Under the pieces are notes generated by a model. That model made no database searches and was not told the DNA's origin. It saw only the letters and a program-made list of their open reading frames with translations. From assembly GCA_914767885.1 (NCBI GenBank), contig CAJZBQ010000013.1, forward strand, positions 434,001 to 498,000: 64,000 nucleotides of DNA, given 5' to 3'. The translations under genes and the position numbers were made by a program. Below, piece by piece: positions 43,904 through 54,749 of this stretch. Position 1 is the stretch's first letter; every line of letters begins with the position of its first letter. The DNA comes from Blepharisma stoltei. Taxonomy: Eukaryota > Ciliophora > Heterotrichea > Heterotrichida > Blepharismidae.

Positions 43904-44989
43904 TTATTGGCTGATGCCTTTGAGAATAGATCTCGCATGAATTTTTGCATTTATGTGCTTTTCAATATACGAATGCTTCATTGTTTTCATGCAGGACATA
44001 CAAAGAACTTCATTCAATTTAGGGTTTTTATTTTTTGTCAGCAGCTTGAAAACACTTTTATCACTTGCCTCAAATAAGTCGTCATCTTTGACATTTTCAT
44101 CTCCTGCTTCATGGACGTCCTCAGCAATTGACGCAAGCTTTAATTTTCGTAGCAAAATTCTTTTAGATCTTCTTATCATAAGAGATGATGGCTCACCATA
44201 GTCTTGAGAATTATAGCTCTTTACAGAGGCATTATCTTCTGAGCCTACATCGCTTTGCTTTCTTTCTGATCCTGAATATTCTAAGTTTTCAGGCTCTTCT
44301 TTAACAGCTTCTAAGCTTTCTGAAATTTTGTCTGTGCTAACAATTGGTGAAGAGATTTCTTCTTCGCTCTCTGGGTTTTTTATTTCTTCCTTTCTCATTT
44401 GGCTTTCAAAAATTTCATCTGAGTCTATTGATGAGGATTCCTGCTTTATTTCTTGAGTATCCGCTGCAATTTCGCATGTAGCATTATCATTCTTTGAAGA
44501 ACTTTGAACTGTTTCTATTTCTTTATGTAGTTCTTCTTTTTCATTGATGGGAGGCCGACACATTAAGAAAGGTGATGGCACTTCTATAGTAGGAGGGGGC
44601 GATAAGAGATTTAGATTTGATTGATTTTCTGGATTTTTAGTTATTTTTGTTTGCTCTATCTCTGAAAAGTCGCCAATTTTTTGGATTTTCGTTTTGAAAA
44701 GATTTGATGGACTTTGCTGGTCTTCTGAGATTCTTGCTCTTGGGATTTTCTGTGGTAGCGGGATTGATTGTGATATCTCTAACCTAACTATTTTTCCAAA
44801 AAGGTTCTTTCCATTATATCTTCTTATAGATTCATAAGCATCTATTTCTGTATTAAATTCGATGAAAGCAAATTTACCCTATATATCTCTTACAAAGTAA
44901 TTAATCGAGCAAGGCCCAATTTTTCTGAATATATCTTCAAAAAACTTCTTTTCGAAGGAATCTGGCAAATTTCCTATAAAAACACTCAT
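43904..44989 (-). CDS. RRM protein with C-terminal zinc finger and a 15-nt intron
   Basis: This is a 356-aa protein. The N-terminal RRM (residues ~1-75) starts MSVFIGNLPDSFEKKFFEDI (RNP2 = VFIGNL), and RNP1 (GKFAFIEF) is restored only when the 15-nt intron is removed. A long Ser/Glu-rich acidic linker follows. The C-terminus has a single C2H2-type finger, CMSCMKT..HINAKIHARSILKG, with matrin/U1-like spacing. It should bind RNA; the SR-like, acidic linker suggests nuclear pre-mRNA processing, but no precise orthologue is evident. Confidence 0.82.
44879..44893 (-). other. 15-nt spliceosomal intron inside RNP1
   Basis: GTAAGAGATATATAG on the minus strand. It ends in an in-frame TAG and its removal rebuilds the conserved RNP1 octapeptide. 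Confidence 0.92.
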
Positions 44990-45697
44990 ATTTATAATCC
45001 TTTTTCAAAGAAAGCATTTTTTGATATATATGCTTAAACGTTAATCACAATTTAAAAACTTTTTAAATTAAAGATAACAAGTTTTAAAATAAAATAGATA
45101 ATACAAAAATATTACCTTAAGGCTCAAAAAGACTTTCTTATTATAGTAAAGTAATTTCGGATAGGGCTTTACCAAATCAATATTTATCGCTTTCGAAGTT
45201 ATTGCAAGCAAAAGCATATAAAGAAAATTCTGTTTGATGATAAAAGATTGTAGAGAAGCTTTAAAGCTGATTCATAATATTACTAAGCATGTATGCTCAG
45301 CAAAACATTTATGTATTCACTTTAATTCGCTTGTGCAAATAGAAAAATCATGTAATTAGCTTAGAATATGAAGCAGATGTGCTAAAATAAACTTTCTCGC
45401 CCATGAAAGAAAATCTTTTTTTCCAGGTGGTAGCAGAGTATGTTTATTGCTCAAATAAACTATCCAAAACATTTCAGAAGTCATGAATTCATCATATGCA
45501 TTACAAGTAAATGCAACTTGGATGCTATAGATAATTATTCAATATTATCAAACGTTATTTATCTTGATTTATGAGAAAAAAAGTTAATTAAACCTCATTA
45601 TAAAGACAACGCCAATTTTTGACCGTTTTATCAGTTTAGAATTCGAAATAATAAACTTAAACATAAACTTCGCTAACTGAGAAATTAATATTTATAA
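44990..45697. promoter_or_regulatory. AT-rich region between divergent genes
   Basis: About 700 bp between the RRM gene and the kinase gene, transcribed away from each other. No motif recognised. Confidence 0.35.
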
Positions 45698-47919
45698 ATG
45701 GGAAACAGAGCCATCTGTGCAGAATCTTGGTGCTTCCAAAGAGGAACAATGCAATGCACATGCAACAATCAAATCTACTGCTCAGAGTGTCTTGCCAAAC
45801 ATATGATGAGCTTGCCAGACGTTTCACACAATGCGACATCATTATCTTTGAATTCTTCTAGGAGCTTATACTCAGATCCAAAATCCAAAATTGTGCTGAA
45901 GAGGCTGCGATACCGAACTCCGGAAGGAAACACAGAAGTCTATGACGGATACATTAACCAGCAGCTTTATGCTGTTAAAATTCAGTACTGCCGAACATTT
46001 GAAGATTTAAATAAAAAGCAGGAAGAAGCTGCCTTACAAAGAAGCTTGAAGCATAAAAATATTTGCAAATGCGTAAGATCTTATTTGGATGAGTCATACA
46101 CACTTGGATACAAATTTGTGATTGTAATGGAATATGGGATCAAAGATCTAGACAATGAAATTTTTACAAGGATCAGTGAAAAAAACCCATGATCTGAGGA
46201 GGAACTGATGAGGCATATGAATGAATTAATTGATTCTCTTGCATTTATGCAAGAAAACAATCTTGCACATAGAGATATAAAACCTGCAAATATTTTGCTA
46301 TTTCCAAATAATATATTGAAGTTAGCGGATTTTGGGTTAAGTATACAAGGTGAGGATATTTTAAACACTCAAGATTATAAAATAGTAGGCACAGTCGCTT
46401 ATCTTAGCCCTGCTCTTAAGCAAGGATTCATGGATATTTGGGAAGGCAAAAACAGCACAGGTGTAGTCCGGCACAATCCGTATAAATCTGATGTATTTTC
46501 ACTAGGGCTAAGTTTTTTGCATATGGCATCTTTGATGCCACCTATAAGCTTGAATACCTGCCACGATGGGATTTTTGAGCTGCAGCAGAAAATAAGAAAA
46601 GCCATAAAATGCTTAAAATACTCCAAAGAAGTCAAAATAATTTTAGAAGCAATGCTTGAAGTGGAAGAAGAAAGAAGAATGGATTTTCTGAGCCTAAGGG
46701 AATGAATAAATTCTCTTGAGCCAATTGAGGAAGAAGACACACTTGTAGACTCTCCAAAATTCCAGTTTATTCCTCAGAGTGAATCTAAAACATTTGAGGA
46801 TCCCAGAGAAGAATTGAATGACTATATTGATACCTATACAATGCCTTCTGAAATAAAGTCACTATTTCAAGAAGTTCTTTCAGGGACTCTTCCCGAGAAG
46901 GTGACTATTGAGATGACTCTAACTCCAATTAATACAGAAAATATGTGCAAAGTTCTTCAATACATACCAAAGTTAAAAATTCTTGAATTAAATAACTGCT
47001 TGCTTGGAGAGCAGGGAATTCGGCATTTAGCGCATAGACTATCAGAACTCACTTTTTTAGAAGTACTTTCGCTTGGAAATAACAATATTCAATCAGAGGG
47101 CACAAGGCTGCTATGTGATAGCCTTATTCAATTGAAAGCTTTAAAAATTTTAAGGTTGTGGAATAATGACCTTAAATGTATAGGAGCAATGCATTTATCT
47201 CTTGGGTTAACCTATTTAGTTCAATTGGAAGAGCTTTATCTAGCAGAAAATGAAATTAAAGTTGAAGGAGCTCGATATTTATCGAAAAATCTACCGAAAT
47301 CTTTGAAGATTTTAAGCATGCCAGATAACATGATTGAAGATGTTGGCGCAAGATTTCTAACTCCTCACCTCTGCAAGCAAGCAAAAACCACTGGAGCATC
47401 CCTATTTTTGGTAAAAAACCCACCATCATGTGAGTGAACAAAAAATGCTTTATGAAAAATAATTTTGATAGCCACACATGGGCTAACAACATTTTTTGTT
47501 CGCTCACAGAGGGTGAGGAGTAAGTGGTGCTATAAAGCATATGGCTAACCTTAAGCAGCTATATTTAGACAACAACAGAATTGGAAGTATGGGGGCTAAA
47601 TATTTAGCCACAAATATTCCAAGCTCTTTAATTTGCTTAAGACTTAGCCGTAATTTCATATCTGCAGAAATTATGCCGATATTCAAAGAGCTGACCCCAA
47701 AGTTGAAATTGTCAAAGAATAAAACTTCAAGATTTGCGTCCTTATTGATGTGCAAAGTCCGATTTGGCTACACCTTTTCGATCCCTGTGGAAAATGGCGC
47801 GAAATTCGCCCCAGAGAGGTGTTTGGGTAGCTATGATCGAGCAAACTGGTAGTGGACGTTAAATGTTATATAGATAAATTAAGAAGAAGACTCCAAAGTT
47901 GAAAGTTCAATTTTGATAA
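45698..47919 (+). CDS. Protein kinase with C-terminal leucine-rich repeats, two insertions
   Basis: This gene encodes 620 aa after removal of 163- and 196-bp units. The N-terminal Cys-rich segment is CAESWCFQRGTMQCTCNNQIYCSEC (residues 7-32). The kinase domain (~65-345) has LYAVKI (VAIK Lys), the catalytic loop AHRDIKPANILL and LADFGLS, so it looks active. From ~385 on there are RNase-inhibitor-type LRRs (LKILELNNCLLGEQGIRHLA, LEVLSLGNNNIQSEGTRLL, LKILRLWNNDL.., LEELYLAENEI.., LKQLYLDNNRIGSMGAKYL). Two UGAs are Trp. It ends PKLKVQFW with TGA then TAA. The kinase-LRR order is common in ciliates; substrate unknown. Confidence 0.88.
47361..47523. mobile_element. Short MITE in LRR region, TSD TAA
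   Basis: TAA at 47358-47360 and 47521-47523. Ends CTCCTCACCTCTGCAAGC.. and complement of CTCCTCACCCTCTGTGAGCG. Removal joins GARFL to SGAIKHMANLKQL, rebuilding a repeat unit. Confidence 0.88.
47709..47904 (+). mobile_element. Short retroposon-like insertion, 12-bp TSD
   Basis: CCAAAGTTGAAA lies at 47697-47708 and 47893-47904. The 3' segment GTAGTGGACGTTAA is shared with the insert at 20268-20827, so this is a 5'-truncated relative. Removal ends the kinase at 47919. Confidence 0.85.
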
Positions 47920-47972
47920 ATAATGTACCATTTTTGTGATTATTGTATTATTTATTACCGATTTTAAATGGC

Positions 47973-49548
47973 TTAGATGTTTTTGATATTGTTTATGAGC
48001 GAATCTTCATCCACAATCTCTGAGTCCATCAAGTTCTCGTCTTCTATTGTTAACTCGATATTTTCAGTGTCTTCTGACTGCTCTTTTTTGAGTGCTCCAC
48101 TTGGCTTAGGCGGCGGCACCACATCTTTATTCATCTTAAAATTTTGTAAATATTCCATTCTGTAGTAAGTATGCAAAATTCCTCCCAAAGTAACTAGAGA
48201 AGTCGATACAGTAAGGCTGCATAAAGTTTTGAAGTCATAATGAACCCCACCACTTACTACAAGTACACCTAATGGAAGGGCATAGCATATAAGCCAAAGA
48301 TAGTATCCACCTAATACTACAACTAAATCATATTGTTTTGAGTAATACCATAGAAAAATACTGACTGAAGAAAGGGATATAGTAATCACACACATATTAA
48401 TTAGTTTAAGGGTCGAACCTTTGCTTAATGTTCAATGGCATATTATCTGCGCAGGCATCCATCCCTGCTTCGGGATTCCCCGCTCTACCACTATGCCAAG
48501 CACCAACTGGCTTCGCTGCTGAATGGTCCCTAGGATTCGGGCGCTCAGATTTCGACGGCTGTCCTTCCAGCTCTCGGGCAACAACGTAGGTTGCCTCCAC
48601 AGAAATTCCAAAAAATGGAATTTCTGCCGACTGTCGGCAAAAGGTCCAACTCAGAGTCCAAGGCGTAACTCTTGGTTTCACGCTAGAGAGCTGCCCGAAG
48701 GAACAAAAGATGCCGCTTGCTCTCCCGTTTCCAACTCGAAGCCTTTCCTTCACCTCGAGATAAAATCCAATCCTAAAAGAAGACTTGAATCAGGCTCTGC
48801 CTTTGATGAATTGTTTACTTGATATTGTTGTCAATTTCTGGATTGGCAAAACCCTGCCAGATACAGAATAAATATATGCTCGGGGATGCATAGTAGGAAG
48901 ACCATGCCCTGCCGAGAAACTATATTTAATTATGGGATCAGTAATCACAAAAACGCTAAATATAAATAGGTAGATAGAAAATTCGTATCCGGAAATATAC
49001 ATTTCTATGCTATACATGCAGATTTTTAATCCTCCATATCCAAAAGCTGCAATTTGTGCGGGGATTGAAGTTTCAAGAAGAACTTTGCCTTGGTAAAATC
49101 CAAGTCTTCTCATTGTCAAGTTAAGAGTTAAGCTTCCACACATTCATAGAAAATAGCTCCCGTTGATGATATTATTGAATTCATCTATGTCAACAATTTC
49201 TTCTTGGCGTGCACCAAACATATACTCCACAATCAGCCCTAAAGTCATAAGAGCGGTTCCAGTGTATTCAGCAGAGCTGTGATTTCTATTTTCATCACTG
49301 ATAAGATTTAACTTAAAGCAAATGAGATGGGCACAGCCAAACAAAATATATGTTGATAAGGGAATCAAAGCTAATGATGTAATCTCCAATGAAAGTCCTA
49401 TAGTGAATATCAAAAGTAATGTTGCCCTACTTGTTGAGCAGTCCCGGGTTGAAGAAAGCGAAATCACGCTTTTCCTAAAATAGGCAAACTCTTGAAAGAA
49501 ACTCCCAGCAATAAGAAGAACGATTCCTATTAGATATTCAGAAATCAT
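47973..49548 (-). CDS. NIPA-like multi-pass membrane protein, split by a retroposon-like insertion
   Basis: This gene encodes 348 aa after removal of a 529-bp unit; the join is ..VFVITDPIINMCVITISLSS. About nine TM helices are visible from residue 4 on, followed by an acidic cytosolic tail from about residue 300 (..EDTENIELTIEDENLMDSEIVDED). Length, helix number and the ALIPLSTYILFG..ICFKL / GYYLWLICYALPLGVLVVSGGV pattern recall NIPA magnesium transporters in the DMT superfamily, but key motifs are not decisive. One UGA is Trp (SYFLWMCGS). Confidence 0.7.
48404..48932 (-). mobile_element. Retroposon-like insertion, 7-bp TSD
   Basis: TTAATTA lies at 48397-48403 and 48926-48932. It is homologous over most of its length to the insert at 20268-20827 and, in its other half, to 62959-63253 (AAAATCCAA..GATTTGAGC-type segment). 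It carries the core TTTTGCCGACAGTCGGCAGA. Confidence 0.85.
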
Positions 49549-49820
49549 TGCTTGAGAATTAATATTTTCTTACCATACTTAAAGCCATAGCTAAAAACAG
49601 TAACTTTGTATCTACTAATAGATTAAAAACCAGAAAACAAGAGTTGGGGTCTTATACATGCAGTGGTGTTAGGTTCATGTTTAGACAAGTTGTGGATTTT
49701 GTGCGAATTTAGGCTGTGTAGATGACAGTGAGATAGTCACTATATGATTGAGAATCTGAGACGAGCAAATTAATTAGAATCTGCCAATACCAAGAAAAAA
49801 TAAACTTGCTTAATTAATCA

Positions 49821-51221
49821 TTAAGAGTGGAGTTCATTTTCTAAATTGGCATACTCGAATTCGAAGTCAGCCTTCTTCTTCTGAGACCAGCTGTTTTCGA
49901 AATCGAAGTAGGTATACGTCCCTTTCTCTCGGTCATCCGAAACTTGCTTGGGCTCTCCACACCTCTGGAACCAAGTCTGGAATCGCTTATGGTAAATCCA
50001 CTCTTTCCCTTTCAGTTCTTTTGACGCCAAAAACTGCTGGTAAGTCCCAGGCTGATGATAAAAAATGAAGAAAAGCGTGTCCACTTCTAGCTTTTTATAC
50101 TGTGCAGGATTTGTGAAAAACGGCCTTTTAGGGTAACTGGGATGGCCTTGGTATGATGATTTTACAATTTCAAGCTTCGATCGCACTCGGTCCTCTGGCC
50201 TTATTTGGAAATTAAACGCTCGCTCTATTGCTTTTTTGGCGCTTTCAGTATCTTTGTAATCCCAGGTTTCCTAATTTTGAAATACTGTTTCGATTACTTC
50301 TTCAGGCTCTTCTTCTTTGGATTCTTGGAGTTTGTCGATTTGGTCGCCAGCGATCTTTTGCAAGGCGTCTTTGGAATTTCACACTGATATTTTGGGGGTT
50401 TCTTGTGTTTTGGAGTCTTGCTTTACAAGTGGCGGCATGACTTTGGGCTCAACTTTTTTTTGTGGGAGCTTCTTCTGGGCATCGTGAGGCTCTTCTTCAG
50501 CAATTACAGGAGCTGGGGAGACAGGAGTTTCTGCTATCTCGAGCTCTGCGTAAATTTGTTCCAGCTCACTGTCATAGTAAGACTTATCATTAATATTCTC
50601 AATAAAAACCTCAAAAATGTCCTTTAAGTCTCATAATTTTTGCATAGGTAGCTGATCATTTTCAAGCGCCCTTAAAATAAACTCCAGCTTGCCATAATGA
50701 AACCTGTGGGTCTGCAGCTGGTTTGCGAGCTCTTCGAGCCTGCTTGCATCAGGCCTTCTTCCTTTCGCGGCTTTAAACGAATCTAATTCAATTTCTAGTG
50801 AGGTGGCGCCTTCTTGCAGTTGTTGAAGTGCTGATCTTATTCATTCCCTCGCAGCTTCTCGCTCTTCTTCTTTAGGATCAACTTTTGGAGCTGCTGATAA
50901 GCCTGTTTTGGAAAATGCTTTAGTTTTGTTTTCGCGTTCGCAATTTTTGAAGGTTGCCATTAGGTCTTCTATAGTTTTTCTAGCTTCTGTTATCGGATTC
51001 TTGTCTCTAATTTCAGGATTTGTCTGATATGCTCGCAGACTTTCTCGGACCCTTTGAAGCTTTTTGATTTCTTTTTTCAGTTCTGATTCATATCGTTCTT
51101 TTTGAGTTTGGTTAACTGCAGATTGGATTTTCTTGAGTGTTGAGTTAAAGATTTCGACTCCTTCTTCTACGCTTTTTAATTTTTTATCAATTTCTTGCTG
51201 TAAGTGCCTAGCTTTTGCCAT
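49821..51221 (-). CDS. CNOT3: CCR4-NOT subunit 3/NOT5
   Basis: This is a 461-aa protein with one 15-nt intron and three UGA(Trp) codons. The N-terminal coiled coil (HLQQEIDKKLKSVEEGVEIF..KKEIKKLQRVRESL..KVDPKEEEREAAREW) is a strong match to CNOT3/NOT5. Its UGA falls on the conserved Trp after VDP.EKE. Next come HYGKLEFILRALEND, a Glu/Pro-rich linker and the C-terminal NOT box (YPKRPFFTNP, LEVDTLFFIFYHQPGTYQQFLA, WIYHKRFQTWFQR). It links the NOT module to the mRNA deadenylase. Shorter linker than animal CNOT3. Confidence 0.93.
50271..50285 (-). other. 15-nt spliceosomal intron
   Basis: GTATTTCAAAATTAG on the minus strand; ends in an in-frame TAG; removal joins ..EVIET to ETWDYKDT. Confidence 0.88.
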
Positions 51222-51533
51222 TTATAATCTAGCTTTACGTTTTCAAGATTCTTATCTTTCTAAGCAATCATCTAGTCCTTATTGATTTATTTGAAATAAT
51301 GGCTGAATTTTCCAGCATCTTGTTTCACAAGTATAATATTTAGGGAAATGACAAATAGATCATTGTGAAGGTTTCTTATATGGAATAGCTGTAGAAATAA
51401 TGCCTTACAAAATTTCTTTATTTTTTAAACTACTATACATGGTTGCTTGCTGTCCAAGATAAATTGAAATGGTGACTATAATAAAGGTGAGCTCATTAAA
51501 AGTAGAAGTTAGTTTATCGTTATGTAAAATTAA
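51222..51533. promoter_or_regulatory. Region between divergent genes
   Basis: AT-rich; 5' regions of CNOT3 and the TPR-IQ gene. No motif recognised. Confidence 0.35.
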
Positions 51534-54500
51534 ATGGACGAATCTCTAAATCTCCCTTTTAAGATTGAGATAGATTCTTCCAACAGCTCTTGAGAAAATG
51601 TTATTTTTAATTTAATTATATACAAAAAGTATTTCTGAATTGTAAAAATCCTACTTGATAATAAAGAAATAAAAAATCTAATTTTATCTATAATATTGTT
51701 TATAATGCAAGCTTTTTAAGAATTAGCTAGATATCTCGCTATAAAAATTGTTAGTTATATATAATATAAAAAATATGTTTGGAATTTTTTTCTCTTTTTA
51801 AGGGTTTTAATCTCCAAAAAAGCATTTTCCAATAGCTCTGCTCGCTCTAAAGGAGGAAAGTAATAGAAATTGAAACACAAATAAAATTAGGGAATCTGTC
51901 ATATGGAATAGATCTGCTCCAACTACTAGTCAATAAGTGCAAGCGAAGTCCAGAAGAGTTAAGCCATGTTGCTGAAAACATTTACAGAATCGGTCAAGAA
52001 TTACTTACTGCCCCCTCGAAGTTCGACCAAGATTATTTTGGTCGGGGTTAAGAAAAATTTTTTTAAAAACAAATTATATAGAATTTTTTTTATATAATTT
52101 AGTAGTTAAAAAAATAAAATATTTATCATATTCTTCCGTATGGTTGAGAGGGTGTAAGGGTTAGAAAAAATAGTGCAAGATGGTTTTCTAACGCTTTTTT
52201 AGAACTTGAATACAAAAATCGCAAGCTCATCCCCACATAGTTTAAAATTTTTGAAAAATTGCTTAAATTTATATAGGTCTTGGTCGAACTTTGAGGGGGG
52301 TTAATTTTCCAAAAAAATAGGAATTTTCCCTATATCTTGGTCGAACTTCGAGGGGGGGGAGTTAGAAAGCAAGATTTTAAGAATATTATTGGTCTCTGGA
52401 AATATTTAGCTCTAATATTCTCAGCTTGCAGACAATATGATCGGGTCTGTGACGTTAAAAATTCTATATCATACTGTTTGAGAATGTGTAGAAGAATCCC
52501 TGAATCAATAAAAGAATTGCAATCGGCAATAGAGACAGCAACATCAATGGAGTCAGCAAAGCATAAGCTACCAGGACTCCATTTAAATGCGTGTGCTATT
52601 TTTAGAGAAAATCTGAAAGATTTAAAATCAGCCTTAGTCCATGCAGAGCTAGCTTTTTTTCATGCAAAGCAAGCTTTGGAGCTGAGTAATATAGATATTA
52701 GTTCAATTAAGCATACTCTGGGTGTTTCATATTACAACATTGGCCTTATAAAAGAAGATATGGACGATTTATCAAGCTCTTTACTATGATTAAAAGAAGG
52801 GCTTAAATTCTGTGAAGAAAATGTGAATGATCTGTTTTTAGAGCAAACTTTTAGAGAAAAAATACTTTGTATTGAATCAAGACCTCATTTCTTGCCATTG
52901 CAAATTAGGAGCCGAAGCAATACTCCTGCATTACCAGTAAGGCCAGCAACTAAAAAGAATTTGAGAAAGTATAGAAATTGCCCGAGGATGGCGCTATTTG
53001 TGCCATCCTCGGGCAACCGAAAATCGTCTCCACACGGGAAAGATTTCCACATGTGGAGCCATTTTTTCACACGTGAGAATCCTGACTTCCACGTGTGAAA
53101 AAATGGCTCCACACGTGGAAAATCGTTCCCATGCGGAGCCGATTTTCCGTATTGCCAGAGAATGGCGTAAATAGCGCCATTCTCGGGCAATTAGCATATA
53201 GTTTTTTGAAGATGATTGATAGGTCTTCAACAAAAAGAGGGATCAAGTCTAGAAGATCTAATAGAGGAAAGTCTGTCAGTTATGCAAATATGTCTTTAGA
53301 TCATAGAATGTCAAAATATTACGTTCCTTCATTTTCTCCTGAAGTTAAGAACACTCAAAAAGACAATTTGTCTAATTTTTCTCCTAATCCAGATTCGTAT
53401 TCATCATTTGATAAGTCAACAGAAGTATCCGTAAAATCAAGCAAAATAAATTACTTTAGCGTCAAAAACGACAAAGTCATAAAATTGAAGAGTGCGAGAA
53501 GACACTTAAGCCATCCAACAGCAGGACCATTTATTCCAAGTGACTTTGGAAAACAATACAAAGCAGCAATTAAGATACAATGTTGGTATAGAGCGCAAAG
53601 ATGTAGAAAGAAATATTTGATAGAAAGAAGACACTATGATTATATTGGTTTTTGCAAAATTACATCTCAGGGGGGATATTCATAAAAAATGGCGTGGCGG
53701 ACCAACCCATCTCCTAAGCTGGGGAGACCCATGGACCTTGCGGGAGGAAGTTTTAGCTTTTGATATATGCATCCAGCCATGTTTACTTGGCTTTATTTTT
53801 GTGAGCGCAATGTCCGAGTTGGCTCAGTTTCGCATTTAGGTCAAGGTCTTACCTCGGAAAAGAATGGAGTTCGGAGTTAGAAGGGGTGGTCCCAGCAATA
53901 CCAGTGGGGTTCCTCCTTTTCGATCGGGAACGTTCTCAAGCATGATACCAGGCGTTGGCCTCCTGGTCTAAGAATTTTCATCTTGGCCGATAGGCGACCA
54001 GAAAATTTGTTTTTTTCGAATTTTTCTAGAAGCCAATCCCTGTTGGTGTGCAGTACCGTGATAAGCAGATGAGTGAAGCGTTATGGAATAGAAACAAGGC
54101 TCTTCGGATTCTTGCAAGGGAGCTTTTCTATAATCTAATTAATTGTAAGTGTAAATGCATCCCAGGGAGGATTTTTTTTTTGCAGTGTATATAGAAATAT
54201 TAAGCAAGCACAGCTCAAGCATAGATTTATGAGAAAGAAAATTGAAGTAAATATAGTAGTTGATGCATATCCACTAACCAAAGGACTTAAAAAGCCAAAA
54301 AATTTCAGTGAAAGTTTATCATCACTATGTAAAAGAATTGACATTCCCAGCGACGAAGCCGAGTTAAGAAAAAAAGAAAATGCACTATTTGAGATAATAA
54401 GCATTGTAGACAGTAAAATAGAACTATGTAGCAATATGAGCAATAGAGATTGCACCACAATAAGAATAATTTATGAAGGAAAAATTGAACTTAATGAAGT

Positions 54501-54696
54501 TGAATATTTTATAGAAATTTTTTATGTTCCAGGAGATGATAAATTTTTGGATATTAAAGTCATGAAGGGCGAATCTACCTATACCTGCAGATTTCAGCTT
54601 GATGTGCTCCAAGATTTTGATACGGTTCGAACTAAGATCCCCTATCTAATTAGCAAGCTTAAGCTAGAAAACGAAATTTTGGAATTAAAAATGTAA
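51534..54696 (+). CDS. TPR and IQ-motif protein, interrupted by four insertions
   Basis: Removing units of 248, 357, 227 and 495 bp leaves exactly 612 codons including the stop. The start MDESLNLPFKIEI is the first ATG. TPR-like helical pairs lie at ~30-230 (LGNLSYGIDLLQLLVNKCK, SIKELQSAIETATSMESA, DLKSALVHAELAFFHAKQALE, HTLGVSYYNIGLIKEDM). A Ser/Arg-rich linker follows, then an IQ motif (AAIKIQCWYRAQRCRKKYL). A C-terminal domain of ~160 aa has an alternating beta pattern (IEVNIVVDAYPL, TTIRIIYEGKIEL, YFIEIFYVPGDDKFLDIKV). A calmodulin-linked scaffold is plausible; no orthologue recognised. Confidence 0.8.
51615..51862. mobile_element. Old decayed MITE in TPR-IQ gene
   Basis: TA at 51613-51614 and 51861-51862 (TAAT in both flanks). 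The right end (CCAATAGCTCTGCTCGCTCTAAAGGAGG) is a degraded GTGAGCGAAC-variant end; the left end has decayed. The unit is 248 bp. Confidence 0.7.
52008..52364 (-). mobile_element. MITE, CGAAGTTCGACC variant, TSD TTA
   Basis: TTA at 52005-52007 and 52362-52364. It is nearly identical to the reverse complement of 12779-13153 apart from a shortened left palindrome. Removal joins IGQELL to RKQDFKNIIGLW. Confidence 0.92.
52975..53201. mobile_element. Multi-palindrome hairpin element, TSD TATAG
   Basis: TATAG at 52970-52974 and 53197-53201. Outer arms are TTGCCCGAGGATGGCGC and complement. Nested inner palindromes are CACATGTGGAGCCATTTTTT / complement and CCACGTGTG. It is GC-rich for this genome. 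Removal joins NLRKY to SFLKMIDRSS. Confidence 0.88.
53678..54172 (+). mobile_element. Retroposon-like insertion, imperfect 15-bp TSD
   Basis: CATCTCAGGGGGGAT (53663-53677) and CATCCCAGGGAGGAT (54158-54172) differ at two positions, implying an older insertion. The 5' end AAAATGGCGTGGCGGACC matches 13531-14061 and the core TTGGCCGATAGGCGACCAGA matches 20268-20827. The unit is 495 bp. Confidence 0.85.
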
Positions 54697-54749
54697 TTGT
54701 AATGAAATTTACTTTGTAAATTACTTTAATTATAATATGATATTTCATA

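Noticed and set aside
48406-48510. Possible tRNA-like A box (TGGCATAGTGG) and B box (GGTTCGACCC) on the minus strand
   Set aside because: They sit at the tail end of the insert, where a SINE promoter is not expected, the rest does not fold as a tRNA, and homologous inserts do not keep both boxes.
52885-53233. Minus-strand frames of 79-101 codons
   Set aside because: They are read across the palindromic hairpin element and mirror its arms.
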